From the NCBI GenBank assembly GCA_031272705.1, contig JAISTG010000033.1:1-51284 (forward strand): a DNA stretch of 51,284 nt, written 5' to 3'. The notes beneath the pieces were generated by a model. The model was not told the origin of the DNA, searched no databases, and worked only from the letters and a program-made list of their open reading frames with translations. How positions within the stretch are numbered: the stretch's first letter is position 1; every line of letters begins with the position of its first letter. Positions 25,716 to 33,051 of the stretch are shown in pieces. Made by a program: the position numbers and the translations under genes. This DNA is from Bacteroidales bacterium (lineage in GTDB: Bacteria; Bacteroidota; Bacteroidia; Bacteroidales; P3).

Positions 25716-25746
25716 TTTGGTATTCCAATAAAAAGTTGTACTTTTG
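25716..25746 (+). promoter_or_regulatory. Promoter of the SRP RNA gene
   Basis: TTTG at 25716-25719 and TACTTTTG at 25739-25746, spacing 19 nt, a consensus Bacteroidota promoter. The RNA begins about six bases later. Confidence 0.8.
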
Positions 25747-25751
25747 CAGGC

Positions 25752-25846
25752 GGTAAGTCTTGTACGACCAGCTCCCTTTGAATCTCCCCAGGGCAGGAAT
25801 GCAGCAAGGTAAGAAGGTCGTAGCGGTGCGATGCAAGTAGCTTACC
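25752..25846 (+). ncRNA. ffs: Small signal recognition particle RNA
   Basis: About 95 nt. The terminal stem GGTAAG (25752-25757) pairs with CTTACC (25841-25846). The conserved apical domain contains GGGCAGGAATGCAGCAAGG (25790-25808), which holds the Ffh-binding loop and tetraloop typical of bacterial 4.5S-type SRP RNA. The longer stem ACGACC/GGTCGT (25764-25769 and 25816-25821) is also visible. T7 at 25849-25855 can serve as the termination signal. With Ffh it targets nascent membrane proteins. It lies convergent with serS. Confidence 0.92.
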
Positions 25847-25858
25847 ACTTTTTTTACC

Positions 25859-27133
25859 CTATTTCAGCATATCAAATCCGCAATAAGACTGCAATGCAAC
25901 AGGAATTCTAATTCCTTCTTTCGTTTGATTATTTTCCAATAACGAAGCCACAATACGAGGTAACGCAAGAGCCGAACCGTTAAGAGTATGTGTTAATTGA
26001 GTCTTTCCTTCGTTATTTTTGAATCTTAACTTCATTCTGTTGGATTGAAAGGTCTCAAAATTTGATACGCTGCTTACTTCCAACCAACGCTTCTGTGCTG
26101 CCGAAAAGACCTCAAAGTCAAACGTTAAGGCAGAAGTAAATGACATATCACCTCCGCAAAGTTTCAATATTCTGTAAGGCAACTCCAACGCCTGCAACAA
26201 GCCTTCTACGTGTTGCTTCATTTGTTCCAACTGTTCGTAAGAGCGGTCAGGATGTTCTATAACCACGATTTCAACCTTGTCAAACTGATGAAGACGATTC
26301 AAGCCTCTCACATCCTTACCGTAAGAGCCTGCTTCACGACGAAAACACTGCGAATAGGCACAGCGTTTCAAAGGAAAATCACTCTCCTGCAAAATTACAT
26401 CACGGAAAATGTTCGTTACAGGAACTTCAGCCGTTGGAATAAGATACAAATTGTCAAGAGTTACGTGATACATTTGCCCTTCTTTGTCAGGCAGTTGCCC
26501 TGTTGCCATTGCCGAAGCCTCATTGACCATAAGCGGAGGTTGAATTTCCATAAATCCTGCACTGATTGCACGGTCTAAAAAGAAGTTTATCAAGGCTCTT
26601 TGTAACTTTGCTCCGTTTCCTTTGTACAAAGGAAAACCCGAACCCGTTATTTTGTTTCCCAAAGCGAAATCTATGATGTCGTATTTCTCACATAAATCCC
26701 AGTGAGGCACGGCATTATCATCTAATTGTGGGATTTCGCCCCATTGTTTCACCGTTTCATTATCCTCAGCCGACTTTCCCGTTGGCACAGACTTATGAGG
26801 CAGATTTGGAATAGCAAGTAACAGAACGTTAAGTTCCTCTTCCACAGACACTAATTCTTCCACAAACTGCTTTTCTTTTTGTTTGCAATCTGCTGTTTGA
26901 CGCTTTACATCTTCGGCTTCGGCGTTTTTGCCTTCTTTTATAAGGTTTCCGATTTGTTTTGCGAGTTGATTGGCTATGGCTTTCAAGTCATCACTTTCTT
27001 TTTGCAGCAGTCTGCGTTTTGCATCCAAAGATATAATTTTATCTATCTTTTCTTCCGCATTTTGAACGTTTTTTACAGCAAGCCGTGCTATTACTTCATT
27101 GCGGTTATCCTTTATATAATTGAGTTGTAACAT
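25859..27133 (-). CDS. serS: Seryl-tRNA synthetase
   Basis: 424 residues, the normal length. The N-terminal coiled-coil arm spans about residues 30-100 and is rich in Lys, Glu and Gln. Class II motifs follow: motif 2 FRREAGSYGKDVRGLNRLHQF in two parts (about residues 265-274 and 275-285) and motif 3 with TLNGSALALPRIVASLLENNQ (about 383-403). It charges tRNA-Ser in the cytosol. The stop codon is 12 nt from the end of the SRP RNA on the opposite strand. Confidence 0.97.
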   Translation of the reverse strand: MLQLNYIKDNRNEVIARLAVKNVQNAEEKIDKIISLDAKRRLLQKESDDLKAIANQLAKQIGNLIKEGKNAEAEDVKRQTADCKQKEKQFVEELVSVEEELNVLLLAIPNLPHKSVPTGKSAEDNETVKQWGEIPQLDDNAVPHWDLCEKYDIIDFALGNKITGSGFPLYKGNGAKLQRALINFFLDRAISAGFMEIQPPLMVNEASAMATGQLPDKEGQMYHVTLDNLYLIPTAEVPVTNIFRDVILQESDFPLKRCAYSQCFRREAGSYGKDVRGLNRLHQFDKVEIVVIEHPDRSYEQLEQMKQHVEGLLQALELPYRILKLCGGDMSFTSALTFDFEVFSAAQKRWLEVSSVSNFETFQSNRMKLRFKNNEGKTQLTHTLNGSALALPRIVASLLENNQTKEGIRIPVALQSYCGFDMLK

Positions 27134-27167
27134 ATTATTATTTCGTTATTATCTGTTTTTTGACTTT

Positions 27168-27175
27168 GCAAAGGT
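27168..27175 (-). promoter_or_regulatory. serS -7 element
   Basis: Minus strand TACCTTTG followed by C, matching the consensus, 34 nt from the serS ATG. No clear -33 element. Confidence 0.6.
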
Positions 27176-27244
27176 ACAAAAATAAATCAATAATACCATT
27201 CCATAATACCTTATCCTTATTTTGTATTTCAAAAACTTGATTAA

Positions 27245-27445
27245 GTATTTCTGAAATCAAATTACAGAAAATTAGAATCAAATTACAGAACGCTAGAATC
27301 AAATTACAGAACGCTATAATCAAATTATAGAATTCTATAATCAAGTTTCAGGATTCTATAATCAAATTACAGAACGCTAGAATCAAATTATAGAATTCTG
27401 TAATCAAGTTTCAGGATTCTGTAATCAAGTTTCAGAAAATTATAA
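27245..27445. repeat. 21-bp intergenic array B3, nine units
   Basis: ATCAA anchors lie at 27256, 27277, 27298, 27319, 27340, 27361, 27382, 27403 and 27424, every step exactly 21 bp. Units are ATCAAATTACAGAACGCTAGA with substitutions, or ATCAAGTTTCAGGATTCTGTA in the second half. It is the longest perfectly phased array of this family and almost fills the gap between serS and the TonB-dependent receptor gene. The minus-strand frame at 27138-27344 is a by-product of the array. Confidence 0.92.
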
Positions 27446-27450
27446 CGTAA

Positions 27451-29697
27451 TTATGTCTGTTTCAAATTAAATTGCAACGGGATGGAAAGACGAAACATCA
27501 AATTGCGACCCGCATTTGCAATACCAATCGTGCGATAGCGTGAAGTATATTCAAAATAGCGTACATTGAAAAGATTTGTTACCGAAATATCAAGACTTAT
27601 GGTTTGATTTAAAGCCCTGAAAGACATCGTAATACCCGCATTCACAATGTCATAATCAGCAGACGGAGTTTCAAAAGCAGATACCTGTCGCTGAGGAAAG
27701 GCATACACGTTTTGCAAATAAAATGCCAACTGCTTTATCTTTGAAAATGAGAACGTAGCACTTACTTCCGCTTTGATTTTTTGAGCAGGCATCAGTGGCA
27801 AAAAGTCGTTTTGCGAATCCCGACCGAATACACAGTTATACGAAGTCTCAAAATGCAGCCAGTGAAGAGCGTGAGGATGGAAATGCAATGCAGCCTCACC
27901 TCCGTAAAGTAAAGCATTGGTTTGCCGATAGTAATAAACAGGAAGGTTATCCATTGTTTCGTTTGACGGATTTAAGAAAATGTAATCGTTAATATGGTTT
28001 ATGAACGGATTGATTGCAAACTTCACGTGTTCGGAATGATAATCCAACGACACATCAAACTGATAAGCCTTCTCCGTATTGAGATTTGGATTACCTGTTT
28101 CAAAGCGATACGTCCCTTCATGCACGCCATAACTGCTTAATTCAAAGGTATTAGGGCAGCGAAAACCCGTTGCAGCCGTTGCTCTCAAAGTAAAATAACT
28201 GTTCAAAGTGTGATATACGCCCGTCGAAACAGAAAAGGCAGGATAGGAATGCTCAAAGGCTGAACGGAATACGGAATCATCCTTAACAATATCCGATGTT
28301 GATATTTTGCGAACATCAATCCTTGCTCCAAATTGAAGATATGAGTCGTTTTTATAAGAATACTCCGCCATAGAATAAAGTCCTGCTTCAGCGGTAGTTG
28401 CATTCGGTATCAGGGTTTCTTCCCCTGCGTTTCTGTTGGTTTGATACATACCCTGCGAACCAAATATGAGCGACAATTTATTAAACTTCGGCAGTTGCAG
28501 ACGCAAATTATAACTCGCCGTATTGAGCATCATATCAAGTGCTGCTTCGTTTGCATCTTCGTATTCCTGCCTTTGATTGGACATAAAACCTGCATTGAGT
28601 TTGATATTTGCCGACTTCGGCAGAAGGAAAGTATTCTCTGTGCTTATAATATGAGTATTAAGTCGTTGGAAAGGTGCATTCATATTTCCGAACAATGATT
28701 TTGAAGTTGTGAAAAGCCTTTTTGCATCCTCTTCTTCCGCTTCCGTTAAGCCAAAACACTCATTTAGATATGAATAATTGAGAGAAGAGATTATTTTATT
28801 ACCGCTATAAGAAAGCGAAGTCTTAAAATCTTTGGTATTAAAGGCTGAATTATCAATCTCGGTGTTGTTCCCATCGTGATAATTCCCGTGATTAGTCAAG
28901 CCTGCGTAGATATTATAATGCCATCTGTTGGTTGAGAGTTTAAGTTTTGCCGTATTGTGCCAGCCATTCGTGTTTGTATTGTATTCGGAAGCGGCTTTGG
29001 CTTCAATGGAATTTTGTTTTGCGTGAGGCTCTTCGGCAAAAAATATTACGCCACCAAGAGCGTCCGAACCATAAAGAAGAGATGCCGCACCCTTTATAAC
29101 TTCCACCTGTTCAAAACCTTCCTCTCCAACACCCAAACCATGTTCGTCTCCCCATTGTTGAGTTTCCATTCGCATACCGTTTGCATATATGGCGATACGA
29201 TTTGCACCCAGCCCGCGAATAAGAGGTTTGCCGATACCCAAACCCGTACTCATATTATCCACACCTGCTATTGAGGTCAGTTTATCTGTAAGTGATACAC
29301 CCGAATTAGCTATGGAACCGATACTTACCTGCTCTACGTTCATCACATTCTCACCCTGCAAGTGCGAACTGCCGGCTGACACGGTTATTTCCTGCAACTG
29401 ATGTTGCGAAGGCTCAAGTCTGATGGTTATATCTTTGTTTGTCAGCGGTAAAATCTGCAAATATGTTTTGTAACCGATACATGATATTTGCAGAAGGACT
29501 TCCTGTTTTGTGGTATTGAGCGTAAAATGTCCCAAAGTGTCGGTTGATGTACCTGTCTTGCTGTCAGGGAAATACACATTAGCGTATGGAATTGGTGCAT
29601 TAGTATTTGCGTCCAATACTGTTGCGTTGTATTGAGCCGAAACCTGAAATGCGAGTATCATAAAGAAGGTGCAAAATGTTGAAATGTGCTTATACAT
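27451..29697 (-). CDS. TonB-dependent outer-membrane receptor
   Basis: 748 residues with a signal peptide (1-21, ending VSAQ). Residues about 22-95 form a CarboxypepD_reg-like beta-sandwich domain (ATVLDANTNAPIPYANVYF). Residues about 105-220 are the plug, with LIRGLGANRIAIYANGMRM in two parts and VEVIKGAASLLYGSDALGG. The rest is a 22-strand barrel ending in an aromatic C-terminal strand (LMFRLSIPLQF). It imports a bound ligand using TonB energy. The QWGDEHGLG plug segment is shared with several metal- and heme-type receptors, but the ligand is not decidable here. No SusD partner is adjacent, so it is not a typical polysaccharide-locus SusC. Confidence 0.92.
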   Translation of the reverse strand: MYKHISTFCTFFMILAFQVSAQYNATVLDANTNAPIPYANVYFPDSKTGTSTDTLGHFTLNTTKQEVLLQISCIGYKTYLQILPLTNKDITIRLEPSQHQLQEITVSAGSSHLQGENVMNVEQVSIGSIANSGVSLTDKLTSIAGVDNMSTGLGIGKPLIRGLGANRIAIYANGMRMETQQWGDEHGLGVGEEGFEQVEVIKGAASLLYGSDALGGVIFFAEEPHAKQNSIEAKAASEYNTNTNGWHNTAKLKLSTNRWHYNIYAGLTNHGNYHDGNNTEIDNSAFNTKDFKTSLSYSGNKIISSLNYSYLNECFGLTEAEEEDAKRLFTTSKSLFGNMNAPFQRLNTHIISTENTFLLPKSANIKLNAGFMSNQRQEYEDANEAALDMMLNTASYNLRLQLPKFNKLSLIFGSQGMYQTNRNAGEETLIPNATTAEAGLYSMAEYSYKNDSYLQFGARIDVRKISTSDIVKDDSVFRSAFEHSYPAFSVSTGVYHTLNSYFTLRATAATGFRCPNTFELSSYGVHEGTYRFETGNPNLNTEKAYQFDVSLDYHSEHVKFAINPFINHINDYIFLNPSNETMDNLPVYYYRQTNALLYGGEAALHFHPHALHWLHFETSYNCVFGRDSQNDFLPLMPAQKIKAEVSATFSFSKIKQLAFYLQNVYAFPQRQVSAFETPSADYDIVNAGITMSFRALNQTISLDISVTNLFNVRYFEYTSRYRTIGIANAGRNLMFRLSIPLQFNLKQT

Positions 29698-29735
29698 AAT
29701 TACTTTATTATTATAAATGATATTGAACGAGGTTG

Positions 29736-29743
29736 TAAAAGTA
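29736..29743 (-). promoter_or_regulatory. Possible -7 element of the TonB-dependent receptor gene
   Basis: Minus strand TACTTTTA, one mismatch to TAnnTTTG, 38 nt from the ATG. No clear -33. Confidence 0.4.
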
Positions 29744-29785
29744 CAAAAAAGAATTTGATTGAACCGGAATGCGAAAATCTTTTTC

Positions 29786-29831
29786 CTGAAACTTGATTAT
29801 AGAATTTTAGAATCAAGTTTCAGGAATACAT
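29786..29831. repeat. Array-B family inverted pair (B4)
   Basis: CCTGAAACTTGATT and AATCAAGTTTCAGG form a perfect 14-bp inverted repeat around a short AT spacer. These are two opposite-facing units of the B family seen at B1-B3. They lie between the TonB receptor promoter and the dipeptidase terminator. Confidence 0.75.
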
Positions 29832-29834
29832 AAT

Positions 29835-29872
29835 AAAAAAACAACCCGACAATGTTAATCATCAGGCTGTTT
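29835..29872 (-). terminator. Terminator of the C69 dipeptidase gene
   Basis: On the minus strand, AACAGCCTGA (29871-29862) pairs with TCGGGTTGTT (29849-29840) through ten pairs, two of them G-U. A T-run follows (29841-29835). On the plus strand two of these would be mismatches, so the signal acts on the minus strand. Confidence 0.75.
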
Positions 29873-29901
29873 TTATTTGATATAAAAATACTTAAATCTG
29901 C

Positions 29902-31653
29902 TTAATGTCCGCTGCTTGCTCCTTCGGGAACGGCTATTATCTTGCCATGGTCCTTTATAATCATATCATACCATTCCTTACGGTACTCAGGCTGCATTGG
30001 AAAAACAGGCTGTCCCTTGCGATAAGGACTTTCTTCAAACTTTCCGTTCTTTTCCTTCTTTATATTGCCATCCACATACTTCACAAGCAAATAATGGCTT
30101 AGGTCTTTCCAAACATCAAAAGTTTTTTTCGCCGCATTAAGAGAGAAATTTGTTGCTTCCTTTCGTATTGCTTCATCGTTCAATGCCTTTAATTTCTCAT
30201 CAAGGTTTGCCGTCATCTTGATAAAGTCTCCTTCAAGCATCTTTTGCTTTGCACGAACATCAACAATCATATCGCAATAACGAGTGTATAAAAAGTTGGA
30301 AACCTGATTGAAAAGCCAGAAAGCAGATGTTTCACTGTATGTGGTCATATTTCCGTTGCCTTCCTTAAAACATTCGGGTACTTCATTCAAACAGCCGTAC
30401 ATTGGAACATAAACCGTGGAATACGTATCATCAACTCCAAACCATATAATGCCTTTTGCAGGGTTCGGCATCCAGTTTCTGCTCTGTGCAACAAAGGAAA
30501 AACCTGTCTGCTGTGTGGAAGTAGCACGCTCATGTATGTAATCCTTTCCGTCAAAAGTAAAATTCATTGGTCTCCAACGATAAGGACATTTGTAAGGACC
30601 TGCACCCAAGTCATTTGTCATGTCCATTGGAGTTCCTTCGTAATGGTCGCGCATCAGTTCCATAACGTCCTGGACGCTCAATTTGTTATCGGGTTTAATC
30701 CAAAGCGGCATACGTTCTCCCTTTAAGTCGTAGCCCATTGCGTATTTCTCATATTTAATCATACTTTTGTTGCAACGCAAAAACGCAGCATAAACTCTCG
30801 CTTCGCAGCCTCTTGCTCCTGAAAAAGTTAATGGATTGTACGTATCGCTGAAAGAAAAGTCCGCATCCGTACCTGAGTAAAACCCTTTGAGACGTGCAAA
30901 ACTTATCACATCCTCCGAATACACCACTTCAACCTCAGGGCGAAATATATCTTTAAGATTTTTTGATGAAATGCTTACATAAGAACCTTTTGTCTGCAAA
31001 GGAAACTGCGTAATGCGGGCTTGGTTAGCGTGTCCGCTGATATAACCATCGGGGATACGCCTTGCTACCCATACCGCTCCACGTGTCCATTTCTTATCAA
31101 CCTTACCTTTGCTGTCCAAAACAGGTAATCCCTTACCGATAATTTCCATTATCCATACTTCATCAGGGTCGGATATTGAGAAACTTTCGCCCTCTGAGCA
31201 ATAGCCATATTGGGCAACCATTTCGGCAATGTTTTTTATGGCTTCACGGGCTGTCTTACAACGTTGCAGGGAAAGGTAAATGAGTGAGCCGTAATCAATC
31301 CCTATGTTGGTATCATGGCATTCCTCCCTACCGCCATAGGTTGTCTCGCCGATGGATAAGCCCCACTCGTTGATATTTCCAACCATTGTCCATGTTTGAG
31401 CGACCTGTGGAATGCTCACTAAGGGTTTTCCGCTGTCCCAGTCAATCACTTGAAACATAGTGCCTGCGGGAAACATTGCAGCACGTTTGTAATACAGTTC
31501 GCCATAAAGAGTGTGTGAATCGGCAGCATAAGTTATCATCGTTGAGCCATCCTTGGAAGCACCCTTTGTAATGAGAAAATTTGTGCAGGCTTCGCTTGTA
31601 TAAGCCATTGCAAAGGCTGCAACTAAGGCAACCAATTTTAATGTTCTGTTCAT
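29902..31653 (-). CDS. C69-family dipeptidase (Ntn hydrolase)
   Basis: 583 residues. The signal peptide ends TSEA and is followed by Cys23 (CTNFLITKGASKDGS), which on cleavage becomes the N-terminal nucleophile of peptidase family C69. Further C69 hallmarks include the MVGNINEWGLSIGETTYGGRE region (about residues 90-110) and the RGAVWVARRIPDGYISGHANQARI region (about 190-215). The enzyme probably removes dipeptides from oligopeptides in the periplasm, which fits an asaccharolytic or peptide-using anaerobe. It is a single-gene unit with its own promoter and terminator. Confidence 0.92.
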   Translation of the reverse strand: MNRTLKLVALVAAFAMAYTSEACTNFLITKGASKDGSTMITYAADSHTLYGELYYKRAAMFPAGTMFQVIDWDSGKPLVSIPQVAQTWTMVGNINEWGLSIGETTYGGREECHDTNIGIDYGSLIYLSLQRCKTAREAIKNIAEMVAQYGYCSEGESFSISDPDEVWIMEIIGKGLPVLDSKGKVDKKWTRGAVWVARRIPDGYISGHANQARITQFPLQTKGSYVSISSKNLKDIFRPEVEVVYSEDVISFARLKGFYSGTDADFSFSDTYNPLTFSGARGCEARVYAAFLRCNKSMIKYEKYAMGYDLKGERMPLWIKPDNKLSVQDVMELMRDHYEGTPMDMTNDLGAGPYKCPYRWRPMNFTFDGKDYIHERATSTQQTGFSFVAQSRNWMPNPAKGIIWFGVDDTYSTVYVPMYGCLNEVPECFKEGNGNMTTYSETSAFWLFNQVSNFLYTRYCDMIVDVRAKQKMLEGDFIKMTANLDEKLKALNDEAIRKEATNFSLNAAKKTFDVWKDLSHYLLVKYVDGNIKKEKNGKFEESPYRKGQPVFPMQPEYRKEWYDMIIKDHGKIIAVPEGASSGH

Positions 31654-31686
31654 ATTTGTTCAGTATTTTATTATGTAAATCGGTTG

Positions 31687-31694
31687 CAAAAGTA
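31687..31694 (-). promoter_or_regulatory. C69 dipeptidase -7 element
   Basis: Minus strand TACTTTTG followed by C, 33 nt from the ATG at 31653. CAACC at 31712 provides a weak TTG on the minus strand as a -33 candidate. Confidence 0.6.
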
Positions 31695-31742
31695 CAAAAA
31701 AAACTAAAAAAACAACCCTTTTCCGTATTTATTTTTTCAATA

Positions 31743-31950
31743 TGACGTTTCAATTTGACGAAACCTAGGTTCTAAAAAAATGAAACCTAGGTTTCGTCAA
31801 ATTGAAACCTAGGTTCTAAAAAAATGAAACCTAGGTTTCGTCAAATTGAAACCTAGGTTCTAAAAAAATAAAACCTAGGTTTCGTCAAATTAAAACCTAT
31901 GTTCTAAAAAAATGAAACCTAGGTTTCGTCAAATTGAAACGCCGTTTTAG
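31743..31950. repeat. 22-bp intergenic array A with CCTAGG palindromes
   Basis: AAACCTAGG anchors lie at 31761, 31783, 31805, 31827 and 31849 and continue to about 31935, each 22 bp apart. The unit GAAACCTAGGTTTC is a perfect palindrome. Two linkers alternate, TAAAAAAAT and GTCAAATT, giving a 44-bp higher-order repeat. The first linker is also used in array H, and the last unit has the array-H core (GAAACGCCGTTTT). It lies between the divergent dipeptidase and ftsX promoters. Confidence 0.9.
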
Positions 31951-31966
31951 AAAATTATATGCGAGT

Positions 31967-31999
31967 TTTGAGGTAATTAAAAGAAATTTTGTACTTTTG
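31967..31999 (+). promoter_or_regulatory. ftsX promoter
   Basis: TTTG at 31967-31970 and TACTTTTG at 31992-31999, spacing 21 nt, followed by CAGCC. The ftsX ATG at 32024 is 24 nt further on. This promoter rules out the in-frame ATG at 31934. Confidence 0.75.
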
Positions 32000-32023
32000 C
32001 AGCCAAATTTAAGAATTATAAAT

Positions 32024-32905
32024 ATGAATAAGACACACAGAAGTCATAGTCCCGTTAATCTATGGAGTGCTAATTTCTCTACTATTTTAAGCATTTCGCT
32101 TGTGCTTTTTATGCTTGGCTTTATTATGCTCTTCATTTTCCATGCTTATAACGCTTCAAGGGAATTGAAGGAAAACGTATCCTTTACCGTCTATCTCAAC
32201 ATCGGGTCAAGCGATTTGGACGCTAAGGAGTTAGAGAAAGAGATAAAACGAGAAACCATTGTAAAATCCACTCAATACATTTCCGCAGAAGACGCACGTA
32301 TTGAAATGAATAAACTGATGGGAGACAACCATCTGCAAGTTTTAGACAGCGTTAATCCGTATCAGGCGTCCATTATAGTAAATCTAAAGGCTGAAGCATT
32401 GGATATAACTCACATTAAACGCTTTATCAATAACGTGGAAGCCAAAGATATAGTTGAGATGGTGGATTATAGACACGACCTTATAAGTAATCTCAATTCC
32501 ACTATATATAATATAGGTATAGTGATTGCCATTTTCTTCCTGTGCCTGTTGTTTATTTCCATCACGCTTATAAATCACACTATCCGCCTGACCATTTATT
32601 CAAAACGGTTCATCATTCGTACAATGGAATTGGTTGGAGCAAAGGCTTCCCTTATCCGCAAACCATTTCTTGTAAGGGGATTGATATTCGGGTTGATTGG
32701 CGGTTTTGTTGCGTGTTTGCTGTTGGCTGGAGTGGTATGGTGGGTTGGCATTAACTTTGACGGCATTATTCAGGAGAAGTATTATATGATTTATGCCGTG
32801 ATTGGTGCTGTTGTATGGTGTTTCGGTATTATTCTTTCGTTTTTATGTTCGGTTATTTCGGTCTTTGGCTATATGAATATGCGGGTAGAAAGGCTTTATA
32901 AGTAA
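32024..32905 (+). CDS. ftsX: Cell-division ABC transporter permease FtsX
   Basis: 293 residues from the ATG at 32024 (MNKTHRSHSP). Topology fits FtsX: one N-terminal membrane segment (about 25-48), a periplasmic domain of about 110 residues with ENVSFTVYLNIGSS and KSTQYISAEDAR motifs, then three membrane segments. With the ATPase FtsE it regulates peptidoglycan hydrolases at the division site. No ftsE gene is adjacent, which is common in Bacteroidota. It is transcribed alone from its own promoter. Confidence 0.9.
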   Translation: MNKTHRSHSPVNLWSANFSTILSISLVLFMLGFIMLFIFHAYNASRELKENVSFTVYLNIGSSDLDAKELEKEIKRETIVKSTQYISAEDARIEMNKLMGDNHLQVLDSVNPYQASIIVNLKAEALDITHIKRFINNVEAKDIVEMVDYRHDLISNLNSTIYNIGIVIAIFFLCLLFISITLINHTIRLTIYSKRFIIRTMELVGAKASLIRKPFLVRGLIFGLIGGFVACLLLAGVVWWVGINFDGIIQEKYYMIYAVIGAVVWCFGIILSFLCSVISVFGYMNMRVERLYK

Positions 32906-32987
32906 AAATCCATCTGTTACGGAACGGATTGGAATGAACTAAAACAAAAAAACATTTACATATTATAAGTATTTACAAAATTTATTG

Positions 32988-32995
32988 TACCTTTG
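32988..32995 (+). promoter_or_regulatory. -7 element of the M6 protease/RidA operon
   Basis: TACCTTTG followed by C, 57 nt before the ATG at 33052. A -33 element is not clear. Confidence 0.6.
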
Positions 32996-33051
32996 CACGT
33001 TCTAAAAAGTAATAATAATAAAATTAAACAAATAAAAAGCAATAATTAAAA

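Noticed and set aside
27138..27344. 68-residue hydrophobic protein on the minus strand
   Set aside because: Heptad repeats are the translation of array B3. There is no independent coding signal.
27245..27445. CRISPR array
   Set aside because: The 21-bp units directly abut one another with no unique spacers, and no cas genes are present. The same holds for the other intergenic arrays.
31934..32023. Longer N-terminus for FtsX
   Set aside because: It would begin in array A and upstream of the promoter at 31967-31999.
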